From Nigrospora sphaerica (lineage: Eukaryota; Ascomycota; Sordariomycetes; Amphisphaeriales; Apiosporaceae), in contig JAGVVL010000025.1 of assembly GCA_018287875.1 (NCBI GenBank), positions 2,790,001 to 2,854,000 on the forward strand: a stretch of DNA of 64,000 nt, written 5' to 3'. A program made the translations under genes and the position numbers. The notes below the pieces were generated by a model that saw nothing but the letters and a program-made list of their open reading frames with translations, made no database searches and was not told the origin of the DNA. Each line of letters begins with the position of its first letter. Within the stretch, counting starts at the first letter, position 1. Below are positions 21,183 to 33,100 of this stretch, piece after piece.

Positions 21183-22553
21183 ATGTACCTATTTAATGTG
21201 TATCCAAGGCGCAAGTTTCGATACTTGGAAGAACCGCACAACCTTGCGCACTCTCTCGGCTCACGGACAATCCTAGCCTCCAATATGCTGCCCTCCAGAG
21301 AACGGCCAATACGTACACCTCCAAAGCCGCTGGTAATCAGATGGTCGAAGAGGAGGGTGCCCACAATAAGCCATCGAAACATCACTATTGACATGCACTG
21401 GTACAGGCCTTGGGTTAAGAAACGTCTCAGAGATCTGCCACCATTTTTGCTGGATATCGAAGCCTCCGGAGTGCCTCTGGCTAAGCCTGGTGGCTTCGAG
21501 CAATTATCTGACGCCATCGGCCGGTTCGTCCTTCAGACCGAAGGCACGAGCATCGACGAGATCATCGAACACCTATGCAATACAGGTGTTTTACGAAAGC
21601 GCCAGGACGCGCATCCAAACTCTTACCGACTCCTCGTTTTCGCTTGCCTGGGTTGGCAAAGCATGTTGTTTCTACCAGCTTTCAATGTGTGTTCATTTAT
21701 GGAGCTGGCCATTCATCACGACGATAGTCAACCCGACTCTGGATTGGTGTTTGACACATTCCGGGTCCCTGCTGACCTTTCGGACCGGCCCTTGTCGATC
21801 CTACTGAAAGGCTTCGGCAACGTTCTCCCTGCAAGGTCGACGAGAGCAACGCCCTCAGCAATCGAGACGTCAAAGTCTGCCCCGTCGTGGAAAGCCTTGT
21901 GGCCGGAAGAGACGAATGCCTATTTGCTCCACGTACTTCTGCGCGTGCGCTTGCGCTGGGTAGACTGCTTGGCCCTCCACCTGGATTACGACAAGTCAAC
22001 CCAAACGCTGTGTCTCTTTGCATACCCATCCATATGCGCCTCGATGCTTGCTTCCCAAGGCACCATCTTCGCGTTCGCCAGCGTCGAGATAGATGCCGCC
22101 GATCCTCGCGCTGACAAGGGAGAGATCGATAGTTTCTTGCGCGAGGTCCTTCTCTCCTATCGACTTCTTTTCGCACAGTGTCCGAAGTCCCGGAAACTGT
22201 TCCGACATGTCGGCCCCTCCGCACAAACGCCGGAAAACGTGCCAGACACGCTATTGCAACAGCTCTGCACAAGCAAACAGTTGCCAGGAACCGGCATGGA
22301 CTGGGTTCCAGACGACCGTGCGGTCTACTACGCGGCAAAGGACTTCGGCATCCTGCATGATCGGGTCGAGTTGCTTAGCAAGGAGTTGGAGAAAGCCAGG
22401 CCCAGGTCTGTGGGAGATCTCGTCCACGATAAGCGGGATGCAGTGCAGTACTGGACGTTTTGGTCGATTTCAATAATTGGTGGCATCGGTATTGCTCTGA
22501 GTCTCATCCAGGTCGTTTTGCAATGTCTTCAATTGGCGCAGGGTGGCGATTGA
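21183..22553 (+). CDS. tail-anchored fungal hypothetical protein, 456 aa
   Basis: One uninterrupted frame. The first ATG is at 21183 (MYLFNVYPRRKFRYLEEPHN); the frame opens slightly upstream at a GTG. The body is a mixed alpha/beta-like soluble region with DIEASGVPLAKPGGFEQL and many Leu-rich helices. It ends with a charged helix (VELLSKELEKARP), then HDKRDAVQYWTFWSISIIGG and a single hydrophobic helix, leaving about ten residues at the C-terminus. This points to a tail-anchored membrane protein. I recognise the VQYWTFWSIS..GG end as recurring in conserved ascomycete hypotheticals, but no function is known. It lies 2 kb from the divergent NLR pair, on the same side as the Dabb gene. Coding quality is high: no stops, no shifts. 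Confidence 0.8.
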   Translation: MYLFNVYPRRKFRYLEEPHNLAHSLGSRTILASNMLPSRERPIRTPPKPLVIRWSKRRVPTISHRNITIDMHWYRPWVKKRLRDLPPFLLDIEASGVPLAKPGGFEQLSDAIGRFVLQTEGTSIDEIIEHLCNTGVLRKRQDAHPNSYRLLVFACLGWQSMLFLPAFNVCSFMELAIHHDDSQPDSGLVFDTFRVPADLSDRPLSILLKGFGNVLPARSTRATPSAIETSKSAPSWKALWPEETNAYLLHVLLRVRLRWVDCLALHLDYDKSTQTLCLFAYPSICASMLASQGTIFAFASVEIDAADPRADKGEIDSFLREVLLSYRLLFAQCPKSRKLFRHVGPSAQTPENVPDTLLQQLCTSKQLPGTGMDWVPDDRAVYYAAKDFGILHDRVELLSKELEKARPRSVGDLVHDKRDAVQYWTFWSISIIGGIGIALSLIQVVLQCLQLAQGGD

Positions 22554-22792
22554 TGGTAGCATAGGCAGCGAAACTGGGTCTACTCAACGCCACTGCGGGG
22601 TCGATGTGTGGGTGTTCCCCAACTCCCACGATTTACGTCAGCCGTAGATGCGCCGACACCGCAATGAATGGCCTATAACCCCGCTCATGAGGCATATGTT
22701 CTCTTCGATCGGCTTTTTCTTCCCGAACGATCCTCCAATTTTCCCCCAAGTCCCATACCAGACCTCGCAGCTCTTAGCTAAACCTGAACAAA

Positions 22793-23241
22793 ATGGCCGT
22801 TAAGCATATTGTATTATTTCAATTCAAAGCAGATGCACCGCCAGAGGCCGTGCAGGATGTATGTCCCGGTCGAACCATGCCCATGTGAACACCGTGGATA
22901 AAGCAACTGACCGAAGTCACCGCAGGTATGCACCAGCATGGTCTCCTTAAAGGACGAATGCCTGCATCCGGCGTCTCAGATGCCGTACATTAAATCGATG
23001 TCCGGAGGCAAAGATAACTCCCCGAGAACCTACAGGTATGCTTTTTCGGCGACATATCTTCATGCAATTCTGACGGCTTTCGTAGAACGGCATTCAGTAT
23101 GCCTTTGTCGCTGAGTTCGAAAGTCTGGAGGATAGAAACTACTATGTGGCCGAGGACCCGGTGCACCAGTCATTCGTGAAACGCGCAGGACAGATCATCG
23201 AGAAAGCGATCGTTGTTGACTACACCATTGGGGCTTTTTAG
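22793..23241 (+). CDS. Dabb (stress-responsive A/B barrel) domain protein
   Basis: Three exons: 22793-22858, 22926-23035 and 23086-23241, with introns of 67 and 50 bp. MAVKHIVLFQFKADAPPEAV is the typical first beta strand with the HIVLF motif. SLKDECLHPAS and YIKSMSGGKDNS form the middle, and NGIQYAFVAEFES..RNYYVAEDP.H closes the ferredoxin-like barrel of about 110 residues. Such proteins are small dimeric barrels; fungal members occur both as stress proteins and as polyketide cyclases. The exon 2/3 junction is off by one. Exon 2 ends ..NSPRTYR in the literal frame, whereas one extra G after CCCCG (near 23023) gives ..NSPENLQ|NGIQ, which fits the family. So a single-base deletion, technical or real. 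Confidence 0.75.
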
Positions 23242-23304
23242 AATGGGTCAGTAGGCATAGCGAAGAGTCCATCGGTGCAGGAAACTAGAGTGCATGCTTG
23301 CCAT

Positions 23305-26300
23305 CTACCATAGCATCCAGCTGACAAGGTTCATATATGCCTCATCGCTATCATCCTTGTCAGCTTCGCCGTATTTCAGTGCGCGCCGAATCATTCCGGC
23401 GTCACGCCTCAGCTGCTCACACAAATCTTGCGCAGTCCCAATTTGCCCCTCCACGCCGGCGAGAAACCAGAATGCCCGAGCTTGGTGTGGCTTGATCTCC
23501 TGCATGCCCATGTTCATTTGGGTGATCTCTCGCAAGAGCTTTGCAGACAGCACATACTCGCCGTCTTCGCTCAGCATGAGGGCAAGGTGAAACAAGGAAT
23601 CCGCCACCCTGGGGCCACCGTTTTCCCCAAAAATCCCTCGCCGAATGTCCACTGCGCGAGAAGCGAGTTCTCGACCGGCGGCTTTTTCTTGAAGCGCCCA
23701 GAGGATCCTGGCCAGCAGCATAATGTCGCCGCTATGTTTCGGGTAGCGCGACCTCTCAATCTCTTCTTGGCAGAGACCTTGGAGCTTCCAGCACTTTTGT
23801 AAAGCTTCTAGCGCCTCCGAGGGTTGGCCATCGCGCAGGCAGGCCATCGCACGAATCGCATCGGTGCGTGCCATATGCGTAGGATCGTGTGCAAGGTGGA
23901 TTGCAGTCGCTCGCTCAATGTATTCGAAAGCTTTTGGCATATCGCCGATCTCAGTGTAGCTGCACGCAATGGAATCGTATACGTCGGCGATCGATGGTGA
24001 GTCGGCTTCTTCGGTTCTGCGGCGGATGGAGAGTGCCTTGGTATATGCGCCGAGAGCAACACGCGGCTGGGCAATATCTAGTGAGATGTGGCCTAGCATA
24101 CGATGTGCTTGCGCTGCCATTGCGTTGAACTCATCTTCACTAGTACCTATCCCAAACTCGATAAAAATTTGGGCAAGGTACGGCTGCTCCTTTTCCCAAA
24201 GGTATCTGTCATCGATTAGTTGACAAAAGCCATTAAACCGAAAATGCAAAGCCTCTTACGTTCCGGCCCGGTAGACGAGTTCGACCCAGGTATCAGGACT
24301 CCTAGGGCGAAGACCGTGGTCTCTCACCAAGTTCATCAGTCGGCTAATATGAGGAAGCACCGCCCCACATGTTTCCCAGGCTTCGTAGCCATGTCCCTGG
24401 TACGGCCCGCGGCGGTTCCACGTATTCGGAAAGGCAGAAGAGAGCATCTCGATCACTCCGTCCAAGTATCGAAGCTTTTCCCCTAAGGAAAGCCTAGCAA
24501 AGACAGTCTTTTGTATCAATCGGTGCATTGACAGTGCCTTCGAAGTAGGTGATCTCGTAACAAGTGAATTTCTTATGAGTTCCGTCACAGCATCGCCAAA
24601 CCTATCTGGGTTAGTCCATGCGCATTTGAAGAGGTATTTACTCACTCAAAATCGTCTAGAAGGAATTCCCAGGAGGGATGGCCGAGTCGGGCTTTGGTCT
24701 GATTGATCAAATACTCGGGAATATGGTCCGGGTCGAAAAATGCCAACACGTTGTGCAGGACTTTGGCCTGGTCCGATAGTTGCTCAAGCGAGATGTTCCA
24801 AACCGTGTTGACCGTATGCTCATAGCCATCGAGTGCTTGTGACCGAGCGAACACCTTTTCTGCCGATTTCTGGAACAGGGGAAGGAATTCACTGAACGAC
24901 CTGTGCCCATCTGAGATGAAGGTAGCAACCTGGCCCATGGCCAGTGGCAATCCGCCCAGCAGGCGACATAGCTCCATGGCCGCAGACTCATCGTCATCCT
25001 GAGAAGGACGTTTTCCTGAAAGGGCGTATATAACTTCGGCTGACGGTTCGAGACCGAAACATTCGAGATGAAGTGTATTGTTGGTTCGTCTTGATGCAAC
25101 TGAAGGAGACCGTGTAGTGATGATGACTGAGGCATGGGGGCTGGCCGGCCAAAGCTGCTCCAGGATATCTGCATCATCGACGTTGTCGAAAACCAACAAG
25201 AAATTTTTGCCGGATGTGTTTAGCCAATTTTTGAGCCGTTGTACCGCTTGGCCGTCATCCGTTCGATCCTGATCGTCAACCAAACCTAGTTGCTTAGCGA
25301 AGGCGGAAAGGGCTTGCAAAAGCTTAATTTGGGATTCTGCCGGGACCCAAGCAATTAAATCGTAGACGTCCAAGGAAGTATTGGCATATTTGAGGGCCAG
25401 CTGAGTTTTCCCCACGCCACCGATGCCATGGATTGCAAGGGCGCGCATTTCCTGCCGATTTTCCTCAGGATCTAGTGCCTCCTTGAGGGTGCGCACTTGA
25501 CTTTCTCGGCCAAAGAAGCGCAGATTCAATCCGTGGGGAATACTGTGGCAAGGCAAGCTCACGTTAGAGACCCTCGACTTCTTGGCGTTCTGGATAGTAG
25601 CCACAGTCTCCGCGGTTTTCGATTCCCTCGACAACCGTATCATATCCGCAACTTCATCAATCCTCCGAGAGTATCTTTGAAGTTTCTCTTTCGTCTCAGC
25701 AAAGTCGTTTTTGAAACGTGACCAAGCGACAGGATTTCGCCCAATGTTGGGATTGTTGCGGAAGAATGCCACGGCATAGGCACAAAACACGATGATCTCG
25801 CTGTACATATCGAGCAGCGCCTTCTCCAAAGTGTCCGTCATTGGAAGCTCTTTCTCATATTTCTGGATGCGGGGCAATGTCTGCTGCAGGCTGCCCAGCA
25901 TTTCGACGAGCTCTGCTAGGACAGGTTGGGCATTCTTTTTGTCGTCAGCGCCTGTCCAGTGGATATGATTCGAATCTCACTACCTACCATGATCATGAGG
26001 CGAATGGAACCCCAAAGAATTACCGCCACTTTGCCATCCATTCCGAGCGCCCAGGCAATTACAGCGGCGAAGTCACTGAACCCCAAAAGCACCGGTTTCA
26101 ATTTCGTCAGAGTCTTTGTCCAGGAGGCAGATGACTTGGTCTCAGGAAGTACAGTGGTCTCGATTTGGCTGAGTAGATCCTCCGGCGTTGTTACGTCCCA
26201 CAAATTCTTCTCGATGGTTGTATCTTTAACGCCTCGTATTCGAGTCTCTGCGAAGTACCGCTCGAGAGCTGCTTGCCAGATGGGGCTAGAGCTCGTCTGC

Positions 26301-26419
26301 GGTTCCTCAACCGCAGTGGCAGCTGTTTCTGCCGTATCGACCATCGCGATGAAGAAGCCGGGACTCTGGTTTGTTGTAGATAGATATGGTTGATGCACAA
26401 ATCGCTGTTGCCATTCCAT
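23305..26419 (-). CDS. NLR: fungal STAND N-domain, NB-ARC, TPR (987 aa)
   Basis: Four exons keep one frame: 26419-25988, 25934-24646, 24601-24260 and 24205-23305, with introns of 53, 44 and 54 bp. The alternative start at 26344 (MVDTAETAATAVEE) is also plausible. Residues ~30-290 are the helical N-terminal domain common in fungal STAND proteins (DUF7708-like; WGSIRLMIM, MYSEIIVFCAYAVAFF). The NB-ARC has P-loop GIGGVGKTQ (near 25415), Walker B LLVFDNVDD (near 25185), an ITTRS sensor, GGLPLAMGQ (near 24950) and an MHD-like MHRLIQ (near 24525). The C-terminal ~330 residues are TPR-like helices (AQAHRMLGHISLDIAQPRVA). It likely acts in the cytosol as a non-self or damage receptor. The gene faces away from the HET NLR, with 694 bp between starts. 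No breaks are seen. Confidence 0.88.
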
Positions 26420-27113
26420 CGATAGCTGGGGAAAATCTTACTAACTAGGCGGGGAGCGGGGAACGGGGAGCGGGGTATCCCAACGTGACCCGTCGTGTGG
26501 CTCGGCGTCTCCTAGGCCTGGCCCACGCATGGTGCATGAGCTACGGTGCCGAGAACGTTAATAAACAAAGTCTGCTTGCAACGAATAGTGCATCCATTCT
26601 GCGTTTGTCCTTCTTCTTTGTTGTTGAGCAATTGTTCGCGCTATTCAGCTAACGTATTGGTACCTGTCGTCCGTGATACAAGGCATAGGCGGTATAGGCC
26701 GACCTGTGACGGCCGCCACCCGCAGTCCTAGCCCCGCCTAGTTAGCTCCATGAGACCAGTAGTTGGATTCAGTGGGAGCCACCGCAATCGCAGCGAAGAC
26801 CTGGCAATCGGTGTGCGAGCGGTTGCAGAGGCCCATGCTCATGCACAAGGTACTTCCTGTGCTGGAGATGATGTAAACGATATAAATGTACAGTATACTG
26901 AAGACCCCACAAGGCTATTTCTTGCATAGCTTCGCCACAACAATTGGAAGCGCTAAACCCGTGCGACGTTCAAAAGGCTGCATGTGGGGATGAGCTTTGA
27001 TCATCTCACCTACCCCTCTTTTCAGTCTTACGTCTGACAGCCTCCTTTCTAAACTATTCGTGTCTCTGTATTGCTTCTCTCGTTCTGGCTTGCAGTAGCT
27101 ACTACGCCTGACC
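26420..27113. promoter_or_regulatory. shared intergenic region of a divergent NLR pair
   Basis: 694 bp separate the two start codons. It contains a short GGGGAGC-type tandem (26449-26477: three or four near-copies of a 7-10 bp GC-rich unit) close to the minus-strand gene. I see no obvious TATA box. A common control region is inferred from the geometry alone. Confidence 0.45.
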
Positions 27114-30100
27114 ATGCGTCTTTTACAGCGGGAACCTGGCGAGCGCTTCAGCCTCACGCCGAACTTCCTTCGCGACAGCCCTCCGTACGCCATTCTGTCG
27201 CACACGTGGGGCGATGATGACCAAGAGGTCACATTTCAGGACATTCAACATGGCACAGGCATGCACAGAGATGGATACAAGAAGCTAGAGTTCTGTGAAA
27301 AGCAGAGTGCTTCAGACGGCCTGCACAATTTCTGGATTGATACGTGCTGTATTGACAAGACTAACAGCACCGAGCTTAACGAGGCGATCAACTCTATGTT
27401 TCGGTGGTACCAGGGCGCCACTGTCTGCTACGTCTATCTGCACGACGTCTCCCATGACATTGGCCAGAAACTCGAGGATGTGTCTCTTTCGACGTGGAGG
27501 AAGCCTTCCGGAGAAGCAGATGGTTCACTCGCGGTTGGACATTGCAAGAGCTTATAGCACCAGCGTCGGTAACCTTCTTCTCAGCCGAGGGACAGCGCCT
27601 TGGCGACAAGAAATCTCTTGAGGACCTACTTCATGAAATCACTGGGATCCCGATCGATGCGCTTCGGGGCCAACCATTGTCCGGTTTCAGCGTCGATGGA
27701 CGATTCTCTTGGCTAGGTAGTCGCTCAACGAAACGCGAAGAGGACCGGGTGTACTCAATGCTGGGTATATTCGGCGTCTATCTCCCTTTGATCTACGGCG
27801 AGGGAGAGTTGAATGCATTCCGTCGGCTACAAGAAGAGATAAACAAGCACTTGAAGTGGCGCTTGGATATGCCAGATAGAGGCGAGTACAACTCCGGAAG
27901 ACCTAGTTTGCTTGCTAATGCATTTAAAGAACTTGTTCTCGCCAACACCTTCATTAACTCCTGCGAAAAGTCGTCCAGTTCAGCCACCGGTTCAGCCACG
28001 GGGCCCGTTATCAGCCTGTCAGGGCTGGCAGAGCTTTTCGACACCTGCATGGATATCGTGGAAAGAATTGACCCGTACAACGACTTCGAAATCGATACAC
28101 GCGCCATTATATCTCAGTTCGACAAAGACAAACTGCTGTTTCAGCAGTGGGGCGAAGCTGTCGGTCTTCATGGTAAAAGCCCAAGGGCTGGTCACCATTC
28201 GATACTCGATAATCCTGCGATCGTCTCAGAGGTCCAAGGAATTCTCCTCAGTATCCACGAAACTGTCGGGATATCCGGTGGCGTTTCTTCCGCTCAGCAG
28301 GAATCAAGCTCTTCGAGGTCCAAAAGCCATATATCCACCCCACGACGCCTGCTGTTGGAGAAAGTTCGAGGAGACACTTCACAGAAGAAACAATTGGGGT
28401 GGACGTGGCGACAAAAGATGTGGTTTGTACCACTGTCACAGCGGTTCGGGTACATGGTTGAAAGGCTCTGTGCATTGGTACCACCGGAGAGTTCCGACGA
28501 TGTTGTCCAACCGGTCCGACGGACACGTACTGGTTTTGATCTATCTGTGGATAGACCTTCCCGTCCTAGAGACAGACAGATCGGCCATGTCTCCAACCTT
28601 GACTCACAGCTCATTCTGATGGTTGAAAAACAGATAGAGCGTAAGCGGCCGCAGCCATCCTCTCCACTGCTTCGCTGACAGGTCGCAGGTGAGATGCTAA
28701 AAGAAGTGACCGCTTGGCTCCATGCGCCTCATTCCGACACCATCTACGAGGACTCCATGCAGAAAAAGCTGGTGGGTACCTGTGACTGGATTCTGGACCG
28801 CGATGCCTTCCGAAGTTGGAAGTCCTTCGACTCTCCGTCGAATATGGCCAAGCTCTTGTGGATTACAGGACCTGCAGGCTACGGAAAGACTGTCCTAACT
28901 GCCAGCATCGTCCAGTACCTCAAGGATGAATGCATTTCACCGGTGGCTTCTTTCTTCTTTTCGGCCGATCTAGAAGGCAGGGCCGATCCCTTCATCGTCG
29001 CTAGGTCGTGGATATCTCAGTTACTGTCGCAAAGCAAAGATGTTTTCCGGCTGGCCTGCGACAATCAAGATATGCAGCCCGGAAAAACAGCATCGCAAAG
29101 AGAGATTCTGGCGCTGTTCAGAGAAATAGTTCAGACAGTCTCAAAATGCATCTTCATTGTCGACGGCCTGGACGAGTGCACGTCGAAAGGAAGCTGGTCG
29201 GCACACCCGCACAGATCCCTCTCGTCGTTCGTCCGCGAGGTTACGCATACGGTTGCCGGTACAAATTCACGGATTCTCTTGGTTAGCCGTGAGGACCAGG
29301 ACATCCGAAATGAGCTATTCGATCTTGCCTCAGATCCTATTGGGTGGGAGTTTAGCGAGTACAAGATCAATCCTCGAGATGTACAGCCCGATGCCACTTT
29401 GCTGTCGCAAAATATCGTCAACCAAAAGCTTAGCAACAAGTCTCAGATTATTAGGGACAGAATTGCTCACAGAATGGTCGATCGATCCGATTCAATGCTG
29501 CTACGCATCCGATTGATTGAGAACGACCTACGGGGTGGAAAGAACCAAAAACAGTTGGAGCGTATTGTTGACGAAGCCCCACCGAACTCAGTGGCTTGTA
29601 CGACAGGAGCTGGGAAAAATAATCGGACGCGAAACAGACCGAAACCGAGCTCTCTCAATACTCCGATGGGCGACCTTTTCCCAGCGTCCGATCACGATAT
29701 TAGAGATTACGGAAGCCTTGCTGGCAGAAAGTGATGAAGCTGAGAACGCATTGGAAGATGAATTACCAGATGACGTCGACAAATACTTTGTCAAAACCGA
29801 AATCCTGGACCTATGCCACTCACTTGTCGAGGCGCGTGCCACGGGTTCCCCGCAGGACATTGGTTCGTGGACCTTGCACCTCACACACTTCACAGTTCGA
29901 GAGTACGTACTCCAGCGCGATCCGATTTCTGGAGCGGCATTACAAGCAAACGAGAGCCTACGGTCTCGTAATGATTCCGTACAGAACAACATCATTGCCG
30001 AAACTTGCCTGCGGTACTTGAAAGTTCCGTGGATCTGGAAAGACACACGGCGGGCCCTTTCAAGCAACAGAGTTCGAGGAGCTTTCGAGATTACGCTGCA

Positions 30101-33100
30101 AGTTACTGGTACCGCCACGCACGAAGAGATGGCCCCCACTACAAGGCAGTGTCTAGAGTCTTGATTGAATTCTTCTGCTCTAAAGACACAGGGTGGGAGG
30201 ATTGGAGAAGACACTTCGACCAAGCCAATGCTCTGTCAAGGATGGTGCAACACACGGGGAAAATTGAATCAGCCAACAGCCTCTTCTACGCAACATATCT
30301 TGAGTTTGTCGATTTAGTTCGGCATTTGATTGAAAAGACGTTTTTTGATGTCAACAAGGTCGATGAGTCGGGAAGATCAGCCCTTCTTGCTTCCGCAGCC
30401 CAAGGCAACCTAGAACTGCTAAGATATCTCCTGGAAAAAGAGCCAGATATTGATCTCCTAGTACCGAAGGACGAACGCCGTTATATGTGGCTGCGAGCAA
30501 CGGACATGTTGAAGTCGTTAAGCTGCTTATTGAGAAGGGTGCGGATTGGAGAGTCGCTAGAAAGAACGGATGGACACCATTCAATGCCGCTTCTTTGAAT
30601 GGGCACCTCCAGGTGGTCAATCTGCTTCTCGAGAAAGGCGCCGATTGGACGGTAGCGAACAATGACGGATGGACGCCGCTGAATTCCGCTTGCCAAAGGG
30701 GCACCTCGAGGTGGTCAAGCTGCTTCTCGAGAAGGGCGCTGACTGGGCAGTCGCGAACAATAATGGATGGACACCGCTAAATGTTGCTTCAAGCGGTGGC
30801 CATGTCGAAGTCGTCAAGCTGCTTCTCGAGAAGGGTGCCGACTGGACGGTCGCTGACAATGATGGATGGACGCCGCTGAGAGCTGCTTTAAGCGGTAGTC
30901 ACGTCGAGGTCGTTAAGCTGCTTCTCGAGAAGGGCGCCGACTGGACGGTCGCGGATAAGAATGGATGGACACCACTGAATGCTGCTTCGAGCGGTAGTCA
31001 CGTCGAGGTCGTTAAGTTGCTCCTCGATAAGGGCGCCGACTGGACGGTCGCGAATAATGACGGATGGACTCCGCTGAATTCCGCTTGCAAAAGGGGCATC
31101 TCGAGGTAGTTAAACTACTTCTTGAGAAAGGTGCCGACTGGACAGTCGCGGATAATAATGGATGGACGCCACTGAATGCTGCTTCAAGCGGTAGCCACGT
31201 CGAGGTCGTTAAGCTACTTCTCGAGAAGGGTGCCGACTGGACAGTTTCAGATAAGAATGGATGGACGCCGCTGAATGCTGCTTCGCTTAACGGCTATGTC
31301 GAGGTAGCTAAGCTGCTTCTCGAGAACGGCGCCGACTGGACCGTCGCTGATGATGACGGATGGACGCCGCTGAATGCTGCTTCAAGCGGTGGCCACATTG
31401 AGGTTGTCAAGCTGCTTCTCGAGAAGGGCGCCGACTGGACGGTCGCAAATAATGACGGATGGACGCCGCTGAATTCCGCTTGCGAAAAGGGGCATCTCGA
31501 GGTTGCTAAACTACTTCTTGAGAAGGGCGCCGACTGGACGGTCGCGGATAAGAATGGATGGACGCCACTGAATGCTGCTTCAAGCGGTAGTCACGTCGAG
31601 GTCGTTAAGCTGCTCCTCAAGAAGGGCGCCGACTGGACGGTCACGAATAATGATGGATGGACGCCGCTGAATTCCGCTTGCGAAAAGGGGCACCTCGAGG
31701 TGGTTAAGCTGCTTCTTGATAAGAGCGCCGACTGGACGGTTGCTGACAATGATGGATGGACACCGTTAAGAGCTGCTTCAAGCGGTGGCCACGTCGAGGT
31801 TGTTAAGCTGCTTCTCGAGAAGGGCGCCGACTGGACAGTCGCTGACAATGACGGATGGACGCCGCTGAAAGCTGCTTTAAACGGTAGCCACGTCGAGGTG
31901 GTCAAGCTGCTTCTCGAGACGGGCGCCGACTGGATGGTCACGAATAATGACGGATGGACTCCGCTGAATTCCGCTTGCAAAAAGGGGCATCTCGAGGTGG
32001 TTAAACTACTTCTTGAGAAGGGCGCAGACTGGACAGTCGCGGATAAGAATGGATGGACGCCGCTAAATGCTGCTTCCCTTAACGGCTACCTCGAGGTGGC
32101 CAAGCTGCTTCTCGAGAAGGGCGCCGACTGGACGGTTGCTGACAACGACGGATGGACGCCGCTGAACTCCGCTTGCGAAGAGGGGCACCTCGAGGTGGTT
32201 AAGCTACTTCTTGAGAAGGGCGCTGGCTGGAAAGTTGCGGATAAGAATGGATGGACGCCGCTGAATGTTGCTTCAAGCGGTGGCCACGTCGAGGTCGTCA
32301 AGTTGCTTCTCGAGAAGGGCGCCGAATGGACGGTTGCTGACAACGACGGATGGACACCACTAAGAGCTGCTTCAAGCGGTGGCCACGTCGAGGTCGTTAA
32401 GCTGCTTCTCGAGAAAGGTGCCCGCTGGACAGTGGCGGATAATAATGGATGGACGCCGCTGAATGCCGCTTCGTTCAATGGCCACGTCGAGGTGGCTAAG
32501 CTGCTTCTCGAGAAGGGCGCCGAATGGACGGTCGCTGACAACGACGGATGGACACCATTAAGAGCTGCTTCAAGCGGTGGCCACGTCGTCGTCGTTAAGC
32601 TGCTTCTCGAGAAAGGTGCCGACTGGACAGTGGCGGATAATAAGGGATGGACGCCGCTGAATGCCGCTTCATTCAATGGCCACGTCGAGGTGGCTAAGCT
32701 GCTTCTCGAGAAGGGCGCCGACTGGACGGTCGCAAATAATGACGGATGGACGCCGCTGAATTCCGCTTGCGAAAAGGGGCATCTCGAGGTTGTTAAACTA
32801 CTTCTTAAGAAGGGCGCTGACTGGACAGTCGCGGATAAGAATGGATGGACGCCGCTGAGTGCCGCTTCGTTCAATGGCCACGTCAAGGTGGCTAAGCTGC
32901 TTCTCGAAAAGGGCGCCGACTGGACGGTCGCGAGCAACGACGGGTGGACGCCGCTGAATTCTGCCTCGAGTAAAGGACACGTCGAAGTGGTCGAGCTGCT
33001 TCTCGAAAAGGGCGCAGACTGGACTGTCGTGGAGAACAGTAACGGATGGACACCACTGTATGCAGCTTCATTTAACGGCCACGTCGAGGTGGCTAAGCTG

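Noticed and set aside
24642..25901. The NB-ARC segment as a stand-alone gene with its own ATG at 25901
   Set aside because: A 53-bp intron at 25987-25935 links it in phase to the upstream N-domain, and downstream introns link it to the TPR part.
28641..28688. The stop at 28676-28678 as the true end of a HET-only gene
   Set aside because: A 48-bp GT-AG intron joins ..KQIE to REMLKEVTAWL exactly in phase, as expected for HeLo-like/NACHT proteins.
31591..32980. Long minus-strand ORFs in the ankyrin array (up to 283 codons)
   Set aside because: They arise from the periodic sequence of the plus-strand repeats and have no domain.
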